Origin: Chryseobacterium indicum
GTDB lineage: Bacteria; Bacteroidota; Bacteroidia; Flavobacteriales; Weeksellaceae
DNA length: 64,000 bases
NCBI RefSeq assembly: GCF_021504595.1
Contig: NZ_JACSGT010000001.1
Coordinates: 1,860,001 to 1,924,000 of the forward strand
Direction: 5' to 3'
A program made the position numbers and the translations under genes. The notes beneath the pieces are model-generated. The model was not told the origin of the DNA and did no database searches. It saw only the letters and a list, made by a program, of their open reading frames with translations. Shown here in pieces: positions 34,701-41,382 of this stretch. Every line of letters starts with the position of its first letter. Within the stretch, counting starts at the first letter, position 1.

Positions 34701-35642
34701 ATTACCTTCCATATCATGCATGCTCATCAATCCGATAGCATTTTCAAAAAAACTTCTGAAACGGCGTTCTGATCTTTCCAGCTGCAGTTTCTCTTCAATA
34801 TGCTGAGTAATATTGGTTCCGAAGCAAAAAATCTCAGAATGACTATGATTCCGTTTCATATACCATTCGATGATTACCTGTTGGCTTTCATCCATCTTTG
34901 TAGAAGTCGTTAACATCAATTCTTCGCCATTCTGAAGAAAATTTTTGACTTTCAGCTTAATATCTTCACTCTGATCTCCCAGAAGTTTTAAAAAATCAAG
35001 ATGATATGGCTTGCTGTTGTTTTCAAGATGGAATGCCTTTTCAAAAGCCTGATTTATATCTTTGATAATCAGATTATCATCCAGTACACAAATAGGATTA
35101 TTCGAAATAGTAAAGATCTGCTGAAAATATTCTGCGTGAACATTTTTTCTTTTAGCCATTAAAAGCCTGGTAACTGCTTCTCCCAATTTCTTAAGAGTAG
35201 AAATCTGCTCTTTAGATAATGATTTCGGCTCGTAATCGAAAACGCAGAGTGTCCCTAAAGCAAAACCTTCGTCATCCAAAAGCGGAACTCCCGCGTAAAA
35301 ACGAATACCCGCTTCAATAATCAGCGGATTGCCAGATGATCTTTCGTCTGATAAAGTGTCGTTAATAACGATTGTTTGTCCTGTAGCAACAGAATATTGA
35401 CAGACTGTATTTTTACGGTCTACTTTATCCAGAGATATCCCGATACAGCTTTGTATCATTTGGGTTTCGCTTTCCATAATGGCAATGAGCGCATTTTGGC
35501 AGCCGGAAATAAGACATGCTGTTTCTGTAAAAACGTCCAGCTGAGAATCTTTAGATAAGTTCAACAAATCAAAAAGTTCCAGCTTTTTCATCCTTTCTTT
35601 TTCGTTATCAGGAACCATATAATCGCTCATATTATTAACCAT
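31731..35642 (-). CDS. Hybrid sensor histidine kinase (GAF, four PAS, HisKA, HATPase, two REC, HPt)
   Basis: A 1303-residue soluble phosphorelay protein. An N-terminal GAF domain (about 20-165, GVPLLDDEGFALGTLCVFD) is followed by four PAS domains (to about 660). The kinase core has FLANMSHEIRTPLNGVIGF (phospho-His), NLLGNAVKFTEQG, DTGIGIP and GGTGLGLTIS. Two receiver domains carry ILMDYHMPV and ILMDVQMPVMDG, and the C-terminal HPt has LHKLKGTAGTAG. No membrane helix is seen, so it senses a cytoplasmic signal. It has all four phosphorelay modules but no adjacent DNA-binding regulator. The start could also be the second Met (MSDYMV), five residues in. Confidence 0.93.
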   Translation of the reverse strand: MVNNMSDYMVPDNEKERMKKLELFDLLNLSKDSQLDVFTETACLISGCQNALIAIMESETQMIQSCIGISLDKVDRKNTVCQYSVATGQTIVINDTLSDERSSGNPLIIEAGIRFYAGVPLLDDEGFALGTLCVFDYEPKSLSKEQISTLKKLGEAVTRLLMAKRKNVHAEYFQQIFTISNNPICVLDDNLIIKDINQAFEKAFHLENNSKPYHLDFLKLLGDQSEDIKLKVKNFLQNGEELMLTTSTKMDESQQVIIEWYMKRNHSHSEIFCFGTNITQHIEEKLQLERSERRFRSFFENAIGLMSMHDMEGNILEVNRKGREILHYSENEVTGLNLKDLVPEKNWKLLEDYLQKINQNKEDIGTMILKTKEGKELVWMYHNRVEINREGQPYVLSTALNITERMMLESDLLYTKKILEQTSAVAQVGGWEVNLKNNSVFWSQTTKEIHKIDPGLQPDFESALQFYKEEDRSRMRFLFEKAVSEGIAYDEEFQLIRNDGVMIWVRVKGIPEFEDGLCTKIFGIIQDINAFKNIYLELARKEAMLQSFVTYVPTAVAMFDKDLNYISVSSSWKDEFHMNHLDLIGQNIFTVSPNVPKERKEIYLNALRGKTYKNENFVLEQEDGLQYYNLEVRPWYLSDGVTGGIIISVQNISDTVKTNNELKDAKKMADIASKAKSEFLANMSHEIRTPLNGVIGFSDLLLKTPLNEIQMQYLNYINESGENLLTIINDILDFSKIESGKMDLLIDKSNVYDMVSQVINVILYQSQKKDIELLLNIEPGLPETILIDESRMKQILINLLGNAVKFTEQGEIELKVEKQWMDHEKIRLRFAVRDTGIGIPVEKQQSIFNAFTQENSSISKRYGGTGLGLTISNNILGYMGSELRLNSILHKGSVFFFDIEVPYEMSAANKDEELKISKVLVVDDNEANRIILQHMLAYKNIESRLAANGMEALQILLAGERFDIILMDYHMPVISGLETIEKIKGLFSKQKETSPLVILHTSSEEHDVINSFRQEENSYFLLKPIKSEDLYKTLRRATENNEKQLPTAAETKTEPSLHAPGLHVLLVDDNPVNMLLNSRIMQSLIPDVQLTEAVNGLEALEECRKQNFSLILMDVQMPVMDGIEATREIRKLPEYQTIPILGVTAGTTFGEKEKCLQCGMNDFLPKPLRQAELLEMLSKYISEKETDVEHDVTAESNLDMEFLQQQTGDDEDFKGIFLNLVVTELTQAENNIKRSVTERNTDDLKKSLHKLKGTAGTAGLIKLSEKVIYWENKTDQNVDFSILHDEIIQEISAGLHIIKKLMK

Positions 35643-36077
35643 AAATCATTATAACTCTAAATATAATAAGAAAATTTATATAAAAAGTTTTTTTTGGCAA
35701 ATATGAGCATTATATCTCACAACAACGAGACAAGCAATTACTTTTTAAAAGGCTGCGGGCATTTTATTCATAAATGTTATTTTTTATATGCAAATCTCAG
35801 ATGCAGAACAAAGTTTGGATCCTGTTTCGCTGTTTTTTTAATGAGCTTAATTAACGAACAGATCATCGAAGATGTTTTTATATTAAGTATTCGTAATTTT
35901 CTGAAGCAGGTTATCTTATTATCTCTACAAAAATCGTTTAAAAAAACAGAAGCATCTTAAAGCTGAAATTTTATAAAGAGCTTAAAGCCAGTGGAGAAAG
36001 TTTTATTACGCAAGATGGCAAATTACAAGATTAATAAGAAGAGTAATTATGCGAATCTGATGACACTTATATTTAAC
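35643..36077. other. Gap between kinase gene and IS5-type element
   Basis: No supported gene. The part next to 35642 should contain the promoter of the hybrid kinase on the minus strand; TATATTTA there is one base off the -7 consensus. A TTG-initiated frame at 35694-35960 looks random. Confidence 0.4.
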
Positions 36078-36976
36078 AAACCTGTTTAAACTTTTTTACG
36101 GAAAGAGTATCCAGAAAATTAGCAATTTTGGATTGCAACTTAAAATAACTAAAATCTGGAACTCATAAGCAAAGATAAACTGGAAAAATGGATAATTCCT
36201 CATTTGAGCAGAGGAAAACGGGGATTTTCAACAAGATTTGATTTAGGGAAAATCTTTCAACTCATTATTAAGCGTTTAAAAACAGGCTGCCAATGGCGCG
36301 AGCTGAGTCTTAAAGAGTACTTTACCAATCAGAGAATCAGTTGGCAACTGATTTATTATTATTTTAATAAATGGAGTAAGGATGGTTCTTTCAGGCGAAT
36401 TTGGGTTTCCCTTCTTAAAAAGAATAAAAGAGATTTAGATCTTTCCTGTGTTCAGATGGACGGGAGTCATACGCGCAGTAAAACCGGTGGCGAATCGGTA
36501 GGTTATCAGGGACGAAAATCATCAAAGACCAGTAATTGTATCTTCCTTTGTGATAATCAGGGACAAATGCTTTCAATGGGAGAGCCGGTGAGCGGAGAAC
36601 ATCATGACCTTTATCAGATTGAAGAAACTTTAGAGGAGATTTTTGTTCTTTTGGATGAAGCTGATATAGAGTGTAAAGGATTATTCCTGAATGCAGATTC
36701 AGGTTTTGACGGTAAAAAATGCAGAGATATTCTTGAGAAAAAAGAAATGATTGCCAATATTAAAGAGAATCCACGGAATGGAAATACACAGCATGAAAAA
36801 TATTTTGATTCCGAACTGTATAAAAGAAGATTCAAAATAGAAAAAGCAAATGCATGGCTGGATAGCTTCAAAGCGCTATTAGTAAGGTTTGAAACTTTAA
36901 ATATTACATGGGTGAGTTTGCATTATCTGGCTTTTTCTATTTTGTTTCTCAGAAAAATAAAAGTTTAAACAGGTTT
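36078..36976 (+). mobile_element. IS5-family insertion sequence
   Basis: An element of about 0.9 kb with perfect 18-bp terminal inverted repeats, AAACCTGTTTAAACTTTT at 36078-36095 and its complement at 36959-36976. One transposase gene fills most of it. AAC flanks both sides (36075-36077 and 36977-36979) and may be a 3-bp duplication, but the true tips could be a few bases further out. It ends 116 bp before the first pilin-like gene and could affect its expression. Confidence 0.85.
36156..36968 (+). CDS. IS5-family transposase, possible non-AUG start
   Basis: A DDE transposase of about 270 residues. Catalytic positions: VQMDGSHTRSK (D1), LNADSGFDGKK (D2) and RRFKIEKANAWLDSFKALLV (E). HTH-like N-terminal part RISWQLIYYYFNKW. 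The frame is open from 36153 with no ATG before 36204, where the first alternative codon (TTG) lies. Upstream codons read LELISKDKLEKWIIPHLSRG, a normal N-terminus for this family, so the start is probably CTG at 36156 or a lost ATG. If no start is used the element would be inactive. Confidence 0.8.
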   Translation: MELISKDKLEKWIIPHLSRGKRGFSTRFDLGKIFQLIIKRLKTGCQWRELSLKEYFTNQRISWQLIYYYFNKWSKDGSFRRIWVSLLKKNKRDLDLSCVQMDGSHTRSKTGGESVGYQGRKSSKTSNCIFLCDNQGQMLSMGEPVSGEHHDLYQIEETLEEIFVLLDEADIECKGLFLNADSGFDGKKCRDILEKKEMIANIKENPRNGNTQHEKYFDSELYKRRFKIEKANAWLDSFKALLVRFETLNITWVSLHYLAFSILFLRKIKV

Positions 36977-37027
36977 AACATAAAAATCTTGGTTATCTCA
37001 TATAATGTTCTTAAATTTAATGTAGAT

Positions 37028-37035
37028 TAAGTTTG
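37028..37035 (+). promoter_or_regulatory. Candidate -7 promoter element of first pilin-like gene
   Basis: TAAGTTTG matches TAnnTTTG exactly, 57 bp before the start codon and 52 bp after the IS5-type element. No clear -33 box. Confidence 0.5.
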
Positions 37036-37092
37036 TTAGTATAGTTCATTCTAAATGAATATTATTTAATACACCTCCAAATTCACCCAATC

Positions 37093-37635
37093 ATGAAAAA
37101 ACAAATCTTTATCTCCGCTCTGGTTCTGGGAGCAGTTGCTTTAGGAACCAATCTCGTTTTGGCGCAAAATTCCGATCACGCCAGTTCAACAGTAAATATT
37201 ATTTTAGCAGATGTTATTTCAATGGATATGGGAACTGCTTCTTCAGGCAACGCTGTAGATTTTAGCTATGCGAATACAACAGATTATAATTCTTCAAAAA
37301 ATGTGACGATTCCCAATAGCTTAGTCGTCATTTCTTCTAAAAATTTTGATATAAAAGTAAAATCTGAGGGCGCAAACTTTGTAAGCGGCACCAACGTAAT
37401 TCCAGTAGATGTATTAAAGGTAAAAGCAATACCCGGCGGAAGTTTATCCGGAACTCTCAACGAGGTCACCTTATCTACAGCCGATCAGGTGCTGGTAAGT
37501 AACGCCGCTTCAGGTGCGAAACAATCTTTAAATATTGCTTATTCTATTTCAGCACAAAAAGCATCGAATGTCCTTCTGGGAAAACCTAAAGGTACCTATA
37601 CACAAACGGTAACTTATACTGCCACTGCACTGTAA
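37093..37635 (+). CDS. Pilin-like secreted subunit, divergent copy (P1)
   Basis: A 180-residue secreted protein with a Sec signal peptide ending near LVLAQ and no lipobox. The mature part is all-beta. Its N-terminus alternates hydrophobic and polar residues (STVNIILADVISMD), as in the donor strands of chaperone-usher pilins, and it ends TYTQTVTYTATAL, resembling the terminal strand of spore-coat-U/archaic pilins. It is clearly homologous to the four copies downstream but much more divergent, for instance NSSKNVTIPNSLVVISSKNF against NSDQTVTKANSLKVTSTKNF. It has its own promoter and a strong terminator. Could be a minor or base subunit of the fibre. Pilin function is inferred from the locus. 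Confidence 0.65.
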   Translation: MKKQIFISALVLGAVALGTNLVLAQNSDHASSTVNIILADVISMDMGTASSGNAVDFSYANTTDYNSSKNVTIPNSLVVISSKNFDIKVKSEGANFVSGTNVIPVDVLKVKAIPGGSLSGTLNEVTLSTADQVLVSNAASGAKQSLNIAYSISAQKASNVLLGKPKGTYTQTVTYTATAL

Positions 37636-37658
37636 GTAAACGTCAGTTTTTCTTAAAT

Positions 37659-37697
37659 AAGCCCTCAACACTTTTTGTATTGAGGGCTTTTCTATTT
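37659..37697 (+). terminator. Terminator after pilin-like gene P1
   Basis: AAGCCCTCAA and TTGAGGGCTT form a 10-bp stem with an 11-base loop, followed by TTCTATTT. It separates P1 from the repeated subunit genes. Confidence 0.75.
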
Positions 37698-37715
37698 GAC
37701 ACAAATAATTGATCG

Positions 37716-37733
37716 TGTAGTTATTTTACTACA
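37716..37733. promoter_or_regulatory. TGTAGT-N6-ACTACA operator upstream of subunit A1
   Basis: TGTAGT-TATTTT-ACTACA is a perfect inverted repeat, 43 bp before the -7 element of the next gene. Identical 18-bp copies lie at 39084-39101 and 39827-39844 in the same place relative to the promoter. Further half-sites (ACTACA at 37750, TGTAGT overlapping the start region at 37783) flank the promoter. A dimeric activator site is likely. Confidence 0.6.
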
Positions 37734-37776
37734 TGAACTTCCGTTTTCCACTACAGAGAAAATTTTTTCGCCGACA

Positions 37777-37784
37777 TAAATTTG
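37777..37784 (+). promoter_or_regulatory. Promoter -7 element of subunit A1
   Basis: TAAATTTG matches TAnnTTTG exactly and is followed by a long A-rich leader (about 52 bp) to the ATG, typical of strongly translated Bacteroidota genes. The same promoter occurs at 39145 and 39888. A TTTTTTCG stretch upstream may serve as a weak -33 region. Confidence 0.7.
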
Positions 37785-37836
37785 TAGTGTTCAAAAGGGA
37801 ACAAATTAACAAGAATAAAAATTAAAAATAAATATC

Positions 37837-38382
37837 ATGACAAAACAAATTGCAATCGCAGCATTAACTATCGGAGCATTTATCTTAGGAACTAACAATG
37901 CTAAAGCTCAGAACACCACTGCAACAACAACAGTAAACATTACTCTAAATGACGTAATCTCTATCGATGCAGGAAGTACTGCAATCGGGAACACTGTAGA
38001 TTTCAACTATGTTACTGCAGCAGACTATAACTCAGATCAAACAGTAACAAAAGCCAACTCATTAAAAGTTACTTCAACAAAGAATTTTAATGTAAAAGTA
38101 AAAGCAGGAGGAGCGAATTTCATGAATGGAACAAACCTAATCCCTGTTAGCGTATTAACAATTAAAGCAGCTACCGCTTCAGGAACTATGGGAGGAACAA
38201 AAAGTGCTGTAGTTTTATCTTCAACAGATCAGACGTTAGTATCAAATGCTCCGCTTGGAAGTGCATTAACACTGAACTTGGATTACACCATTCCGGCAGC
38301 GAAGTCTTCGTCTTCTGACATCTTAGGTAAACCGGCAGGAACGTACACGCAGACCGTAACTTATACTGCAACGGCTTTATAA
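37837..38382 (+). CDS. Pilin-like major subunit, type A, copy 1
   Basis: A 181-residue secreted protein: Sec signal peptide (TIGAFILGTNNAKA, cleavage before QN) and a 156-residue beta-rich mature domain. The mature N-terminus TTTVNITLNDVISIDAG shows the alternating hydrophobic pattern of a donor strand. The domain ends GTYTQTVTYTATAL as in archaic chaperone-usher pilins. No cysteine is present, so it is not a lipoprotein-type (type V) pilin. It is nearly identical to copy A2 at 39205 and similar to the B copies. Placed before chaperone- and usher-like genes, it is probably a major fibre subunit. Function inferred, not shown. Confidence 0.7.
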   Translation: MTKQIAIAALTIGAFILGTNNAKAQNTTATTTVNITLNDVISIDAGSTAIGNTVDFNYVTAADYNSDQTVTKANSLKVTSTKNFNVKVKAGGANFMNGTNLIPVSVLTIKAATASGTMGGTKSAVVLSSTDQTLVSNAPLGSALTLNLDYTIPAAKSSSSDILGKPAGTYTQTVTYTATAL

Positions 38383-38460
38383 TAAAAACACAGAAATTCA
38401 TACGCGCCCTAAAAACTTAGAAAAGTATTAAGGGCGCATATCATAAAATACTAAAATATC

Positions 38461-39006
38461 ATGATAAAACAAATTGCAATCGCAGCCTTAACAATCGGAG
38501 CAAGTATATTAGGAACCAACAATGTTCAGGCTCAGAACACAACCGCAACAACAACCGTAAACATTACTCTGAACGATGTAATCTCTATTGATGCCGGAAG
38601 TACTGCAATTGGCAACACTGTTAACTTCAACTACGCTACTTCAACAGACTACAATTCTGACCAAACCGTTACCAAAGCCAACTCATTAAAAGTTACTTCA
38701 ACAAAGAATTTTAATGTGAAAGTAAAAGCAGGAGGTACGAATTTCGTGAATGGAACCAATCTAATCCCTGTTAGCGTATTAACAATTAAAGCAGCTACCG
38801 CTCCCGGAACTATGGGAGGAACAAAAAGTGCTGTTGTTTTATCTTCAACAGATCAGACGTTAGTATCAAATGCTCCGCTTGGAAGCGCATTAACGCTGAA
38901 TTTGGACTACACCATTCCGGCAGCAAAGTCTTCTTCTTCCGACATTTTAGGTAAGCCGGCAGGAACGTACACACAGACAGTAACTTATACTGCAACAGCT
39001 TTATAA
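38461..39006 (+). CDS. Pilin-like major subunit, type B, copy 1
   Basis: A 181-residue paralogue of subunit A with the same signal peptide, donor-strand-like N-terminus and C-terminal strand. Type-B differences are shared with copy B2: signal ASILGTNNVQA, VNFNYATSTDY in place of VDFNYVTAADY, GGTNFVNG in place of GGANFMNG, and ATAPGT in place of ATASGT. Unlike the other copies it has only a 78-bp spacer in front, with a GCGCCCT hairpin but no operator or TAnnTTTG promoter, so it depends on read-through from A1. The hairpin lacks a T tract and may tune the A:B ratio. Confidence 0.7.
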   Translation: MIKQIAIAALTIGASILGTNNVQAQNTTATTTVNITLNDVISIDAGSTAIGNTVNFNYATSTDYNSDQTVTKANSLKVTSTKNFNVKVKAGGTNFVNGTNLIPVSVLTIKAATAPGTMGGTKSAVVLSSTDQTLVSNAPLGSALTLNLDYTIPAAKSSSSDILGKPAGTYTQTVTYTATAL

Positions 39007-39028
39007 TAAAAACACAAATTTATATACG

Positions 39029-39064
39029 CCCTCAATACCTTTCTAAGTGTTGAGGGTTTTCTAT
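39029..39064 (+). terminator. Terminator after subunit B1
   Basis: CCCTCAA and TTGAGGG pair over a 14-base loop and are followed by TTTTCTATT. The same hairpin follows subunit A2. Confidence 0.65.
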
Positions 39065-39083
39065 TCAAAAAAAAGAATAATCC

Positions 39084-39101
39084 TGTAGTTATTTTACTAC
39101 A
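39084..39101. promoter_or_regulatory. TGTAGT-N6-ACTACA operator upstream of subunit A2
   Basis: Identical to the palindrome at 37716-37733, with the promoter TAAATTTG 43 bp downstream at 39145-39152. Confidence 0.6.
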
Positions 39102-39144
39102 TCAACTTCCAGCTTCCATTACAGAGAAAATTTTTTCGCCGACA

Positions 39145-39152
39145 TAAATTTG
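39145..39152 (+). promoter_or_regulatory. Promoter -7 element of subunit A2
   Basis: TAAATTTG, exact consensus, inside a block nearly identical to the region before A1, with the same A-rich 52-bp leader. Confidence 0.7.
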
Positions 39153-39204
39153 TAGTGTTCAAAAGGGAACAAATTAACAAGAATAAAAATTAAAAATAAA
39201 TATC

Positions 39205-39750
39205 ATGACAAAACAAATTGCAATCGCAGCATTAACTATCGGAGCATTCATTTTAGGAACTAACAATGCTCAGGCTCAGAACACCACTGCAACAACAACC
39301 GTAAACATTACCCTAAGCGATGTAATCTCTATCGATGCAGGGAGTACTGCAATCGGGAACACTGTAGATTTCAACTACGTTACCGCATCAGACTATAATT
39401 CAGATCAAACAGTAACAAAAGCCAACTCATTAAAAGTGACTTCAACGAAGAATTTTAATGTGAAAGTAAAAGCAGGAGGAGCGAATTTCATGAATGGAAC
39501 AAACCTAATCCCTGTCAGCGTATTAACAATTAAAGCAGCTACCGCTTCCGGAACTATGGGAGGAACAAAAAGTGCTGTTGTTCTATCTGCAACGGATCAG
39601 ACATTAGTATCAAACGCTCCGCTTGGAAGTGCATTAACACTGAATTTGGACTACACCATTCCGGCAGCAAAGTCTTCGTCTTCTGACATCTTAGGTAAAC
39701 CGGCAGGAACGTACACGCAGACCGTAACTTATACTGCAACAGCTTTATAA
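39205..39750 (+). CDS. Pilin-like major subunit, type A, copy 2
   Basis: A 181-residue secreted protein that differs from copy A1 at only a few residues (AQA for AKA in the signal, TLSDVIS for TLNDVIS, ASDY for AADY, SATDQ for SSTDQ). Leader, operator, promoter and terminator are also duplicated, so the A-B pair was copied as a unit. The sequence conservation across the four copies includes silent sites, pointing to recent duplication or gene conversion. Role as for A1. Confidence 0.7.
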   Translation: MTKQIAIAALTIGAFILGTNNAQAQNTTATTTVNITLSDVISIDAGSTAIGNTVDFNYVTASDYNSDQTVTKANSLKVTSTKNFNVKVKAGGANFMNGTNLIPVSVLTIKAATASGTMGGTKSAVVLSATDQTLVSNAPLGSALTLNLDYTIPAAKSSSSDILGKPAGTYTQTVTYTATAL

Positions 39751-39772
39751 TAAAAACACAAATTTATATACG

Positions 39773-39807
39773 CCCTCAATACCTTTCTAAGTGTTGAGGG
39801 TTTTCTA
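39773..39807 (+). terminator. Terminator after subunit A2
   Basis: CCCTCAA/TTGAGGG hairpin with TTTTCTATT tail, a copy of the terminator at 39029. It separates A2 from B2, unlike the A1-B1 spacer. Confidence 0.65.
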
Positions 39808-39826
39808 TTCAAGAAAAGAATAATCC

Positions 39827-39844
39827 TGTAGTTATTTTACTACA
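39827..39844. promoter_or_regulatory. TGTAGT-N6-ACTACA operator upstream of subunit B2
   Basis: Third identical copy of the 18-bp palindrome, here in front of a type-B gene, with TAAATTTG 43 bp further on. Confidence 0.6.
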
Positions 39845-39887
39845 TCAACTTCCAGCTTACATTACAGAGAAAATTTTTTCGCCGACA

Positions 39888-39895
39888 TAAATTTG
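39888..39895 (+). promoter_or_regulatory. Promoter -7 element of subunit B2
   Basis: TAAATTTG, exact consensus, followed by the same 52-bp A-rich leader as in the other copies. Confidence 0.7.
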
Positions 39896-39947
39896 TAGTG
39901 TTCAAAAGGGAACAGATTAACAAGAATAAAAATTAAAAATTAATATC

Positions 39948-40493
39948 ATGATAAAACAAATTGCAATCGCAGCCTTAACAATCGGAGCAAGTATATTAGG
40001 AACCAACAATGTTCAGGCTCAGAATACAACTGCAACAACAACCGTAAACATTACTCTGAACGATGTAATCTCTATTGATGCCGGAAGTACTGCAATTGGT
40101 AACACTGTTAACTTCAACTACGCTACTTCAACAGACTACAATTCTGACCAAACCGTTAACAAAGCCAACTCATTAAAAGTTACCTCAACAAAGAATTTTA
40201 ATGTGAAAGTAAAAGCAGGAGGCACGAATTTCGTGAATGGAACCAACCTAATTCCGGTCAATGTATTAACAATTAAAGCAGCTACCGCTCCCGGAACTAT
40301 GGGAGGAACAAAAAGTGCTGTTGTTTTATCTTCAACAGATCAGACGTTAGTATCAAACGCTCCGCTTGGAAGCGCATTAACGCTGAATTTGGACTATACC
40401 ATTCCGGCAGCAAAGTCTTCTTCTTCCGACATTTTAGGTAAGCCGGCAGGAACGTACACACAGACAGTAACTTATACTGCAACAGCTTTATAA
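39948..40493 (+). CDS. Pilin-like major subunit, type B, copy 2
   Basis: A 181-residue secreted protein that differs from copy B1 by two visible changes (QTVNKANS for QTVTKANS and IPVNVL for IPVSVL). It has its own operator, promoter and leader, so B2 is expressed independently of A2. It is the last subunit before the chaperone-like gene, 79 bp away. Role as for the other subunits. Confidence 0.7.
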   Translation: MIKQIAIAALTIGASILGTNNVQAQNTTATTTVNITLNDVISIDAGSTAIGNTVNFNYATSTDYNSDQTVNKANSLKVTSTKNFNVKVKAGGTNFVNGTNLIPVNVLTIKAATAPGTMGGTKSAVVLSSTDQTLVSNAPLGSALTLNLDYTIPAAKSSSSDILGKPAGTYTQTVTYTATAL

Positions 40494-40536
40494 TAATTTT
40501 TTTTAGTTTGTAAGGGGCATTTTGTTACGTTTTCAG

Positions 40537-40544
40537 TAGTTTTG
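40537..40544 (+). promoter_or_regulatory. Weak promoter candidate for chaperone-usher-adhesin genes
   Basis: TAGTTTTG matches TAnnTTTG, 28 bp before the chaperone ATG. A T8 run directly after the B2 stop codon could end subunit transcription, but there is no clear stem. Confidence 0.35.
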
Positions 40545-40572
40545 GGAATCTTTATTTTAAACAATTTTCACC

Positions 40573-41376
40573 ATGAACAAGTTTATCTATCTTTTCATTT
40601 TCTTTATAATCACAGGATCTTCTTCAATTCTGGCACAAAGCATCTCTATGTCTCCTACACGCTTGTTTTTTACCGGTAATCCGGGAGAAAAAGTAACAAG
40701 AACAGTCACTCTTCAAAACAGCTCGGAGAAAGATTATGTTTTTAATCTAAACTATAAAGACTGGGTTAGAGAAGAAGACGGAAATAAGGTTTATCTTGAT
40801 CCGGGCAGTTCAAAAACGTCCAATGCATCCTGGATTTCAACTCTGGAAAACACGGTAACCGTTCCTGCAAGAAGTACAAAGGAGATTGTAGTAACCATGC
40901 AGATTCCTGCAAACGCATCAAAGTCTGATGTTACCAACAGTATGTTGTTTTTCACGCAGCTTCCTCAGCAGGCAGATAAAACACGTATTCAGAATGGTAT
41001 TGGTATCATTACCCTATTTGAAGTGGGACTTCACATCTTTTACACTCCACCGGGGAATCATGTAAAAAGTTTAGATATTACCAATATTTCTGAGGTGAAT
41101 AGTGAAAATGGAGCGAAAAGAAAAGTGGCAGTAAACATCCATAATGACGGAAATACCATCAATGATGCCACCGTTGAGTTTGAATTAACCGACAAAGACA
41201 GTGGTAAGGAAATAAAATTGACTCCAATTTCCATCTCCATGCTTCCCGATACCAATCAGACCGTTCAGTTTTCTTTACCTGAAAACATTTCCGGAAACTT
41301 CCTTGGTGTAGCAATTATCAAAATGGCAGAATCTAACGATTTACGCGTAGGCGAAAAAAACTTTAATTTTAAATAG
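40573..41376 (+). CDS. PapD-like periplasmic pilus chaperone
   Basis: A 267-residue protein with a signal peptide ending SILAQ. The mature N-terminus ISMSPTRLFFTGNPGEK followed by RTVTLQNSSEKDYVF matches the first strands of PapD-type chaperones, with Arg30 in the place of the subunit-anchoring arginine. A later strand, GIITLFEVGLHIFYTPPG (about 145-160), corresponds to the conserved FYRP region. The partner lysine of classical chaperones is not seen there. A second Ig-like domain follows (VAVNIHNDGNTINDATVEF), giving the expected two-domain boomerang layout and size. It should hold subunits in the periplasm and hand them to the usher-like protein encoded seven bases downstream. Alternative: a general COG1470-type Ig protein. 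Confidence 0.75.
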   Translation: MNKFIYLFIFFIITGSSSILAQSISMSPTRLFFTGNPGEKVTRTVTLQNSSEKDYVFNLNYKDWVREEDGNKVYLDPGSSKTSNASWISTLENTVTVPARSTKEIVVTMQIPANASKSDVTNSMLFFTQLPQQADKTRIQNGIGIITLFEVGLHIFYTPPGNHVKSLDITNISEVNSENGAKRKVAVNIHNDGNTINDATVEFELTDKDSGKEIKLTPISISMLPDTNQTVQFSLPENISGNFLGVAIIKMAESNDLRVGEKNFNFK

Positions 41377-41382
41377 TAAGTC

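Noticed and set aside
35694..35960. 88-residue frame in the gap after the hybrid kinase
   Set aside because: Starts at TTG, composition looks random, no recognisable family or neighbour.
37837..40493. Regular repeats as a CRISPR array
   Set aside because: The repeat unit is a full gene with its control region, not short repeats with unique spacers.
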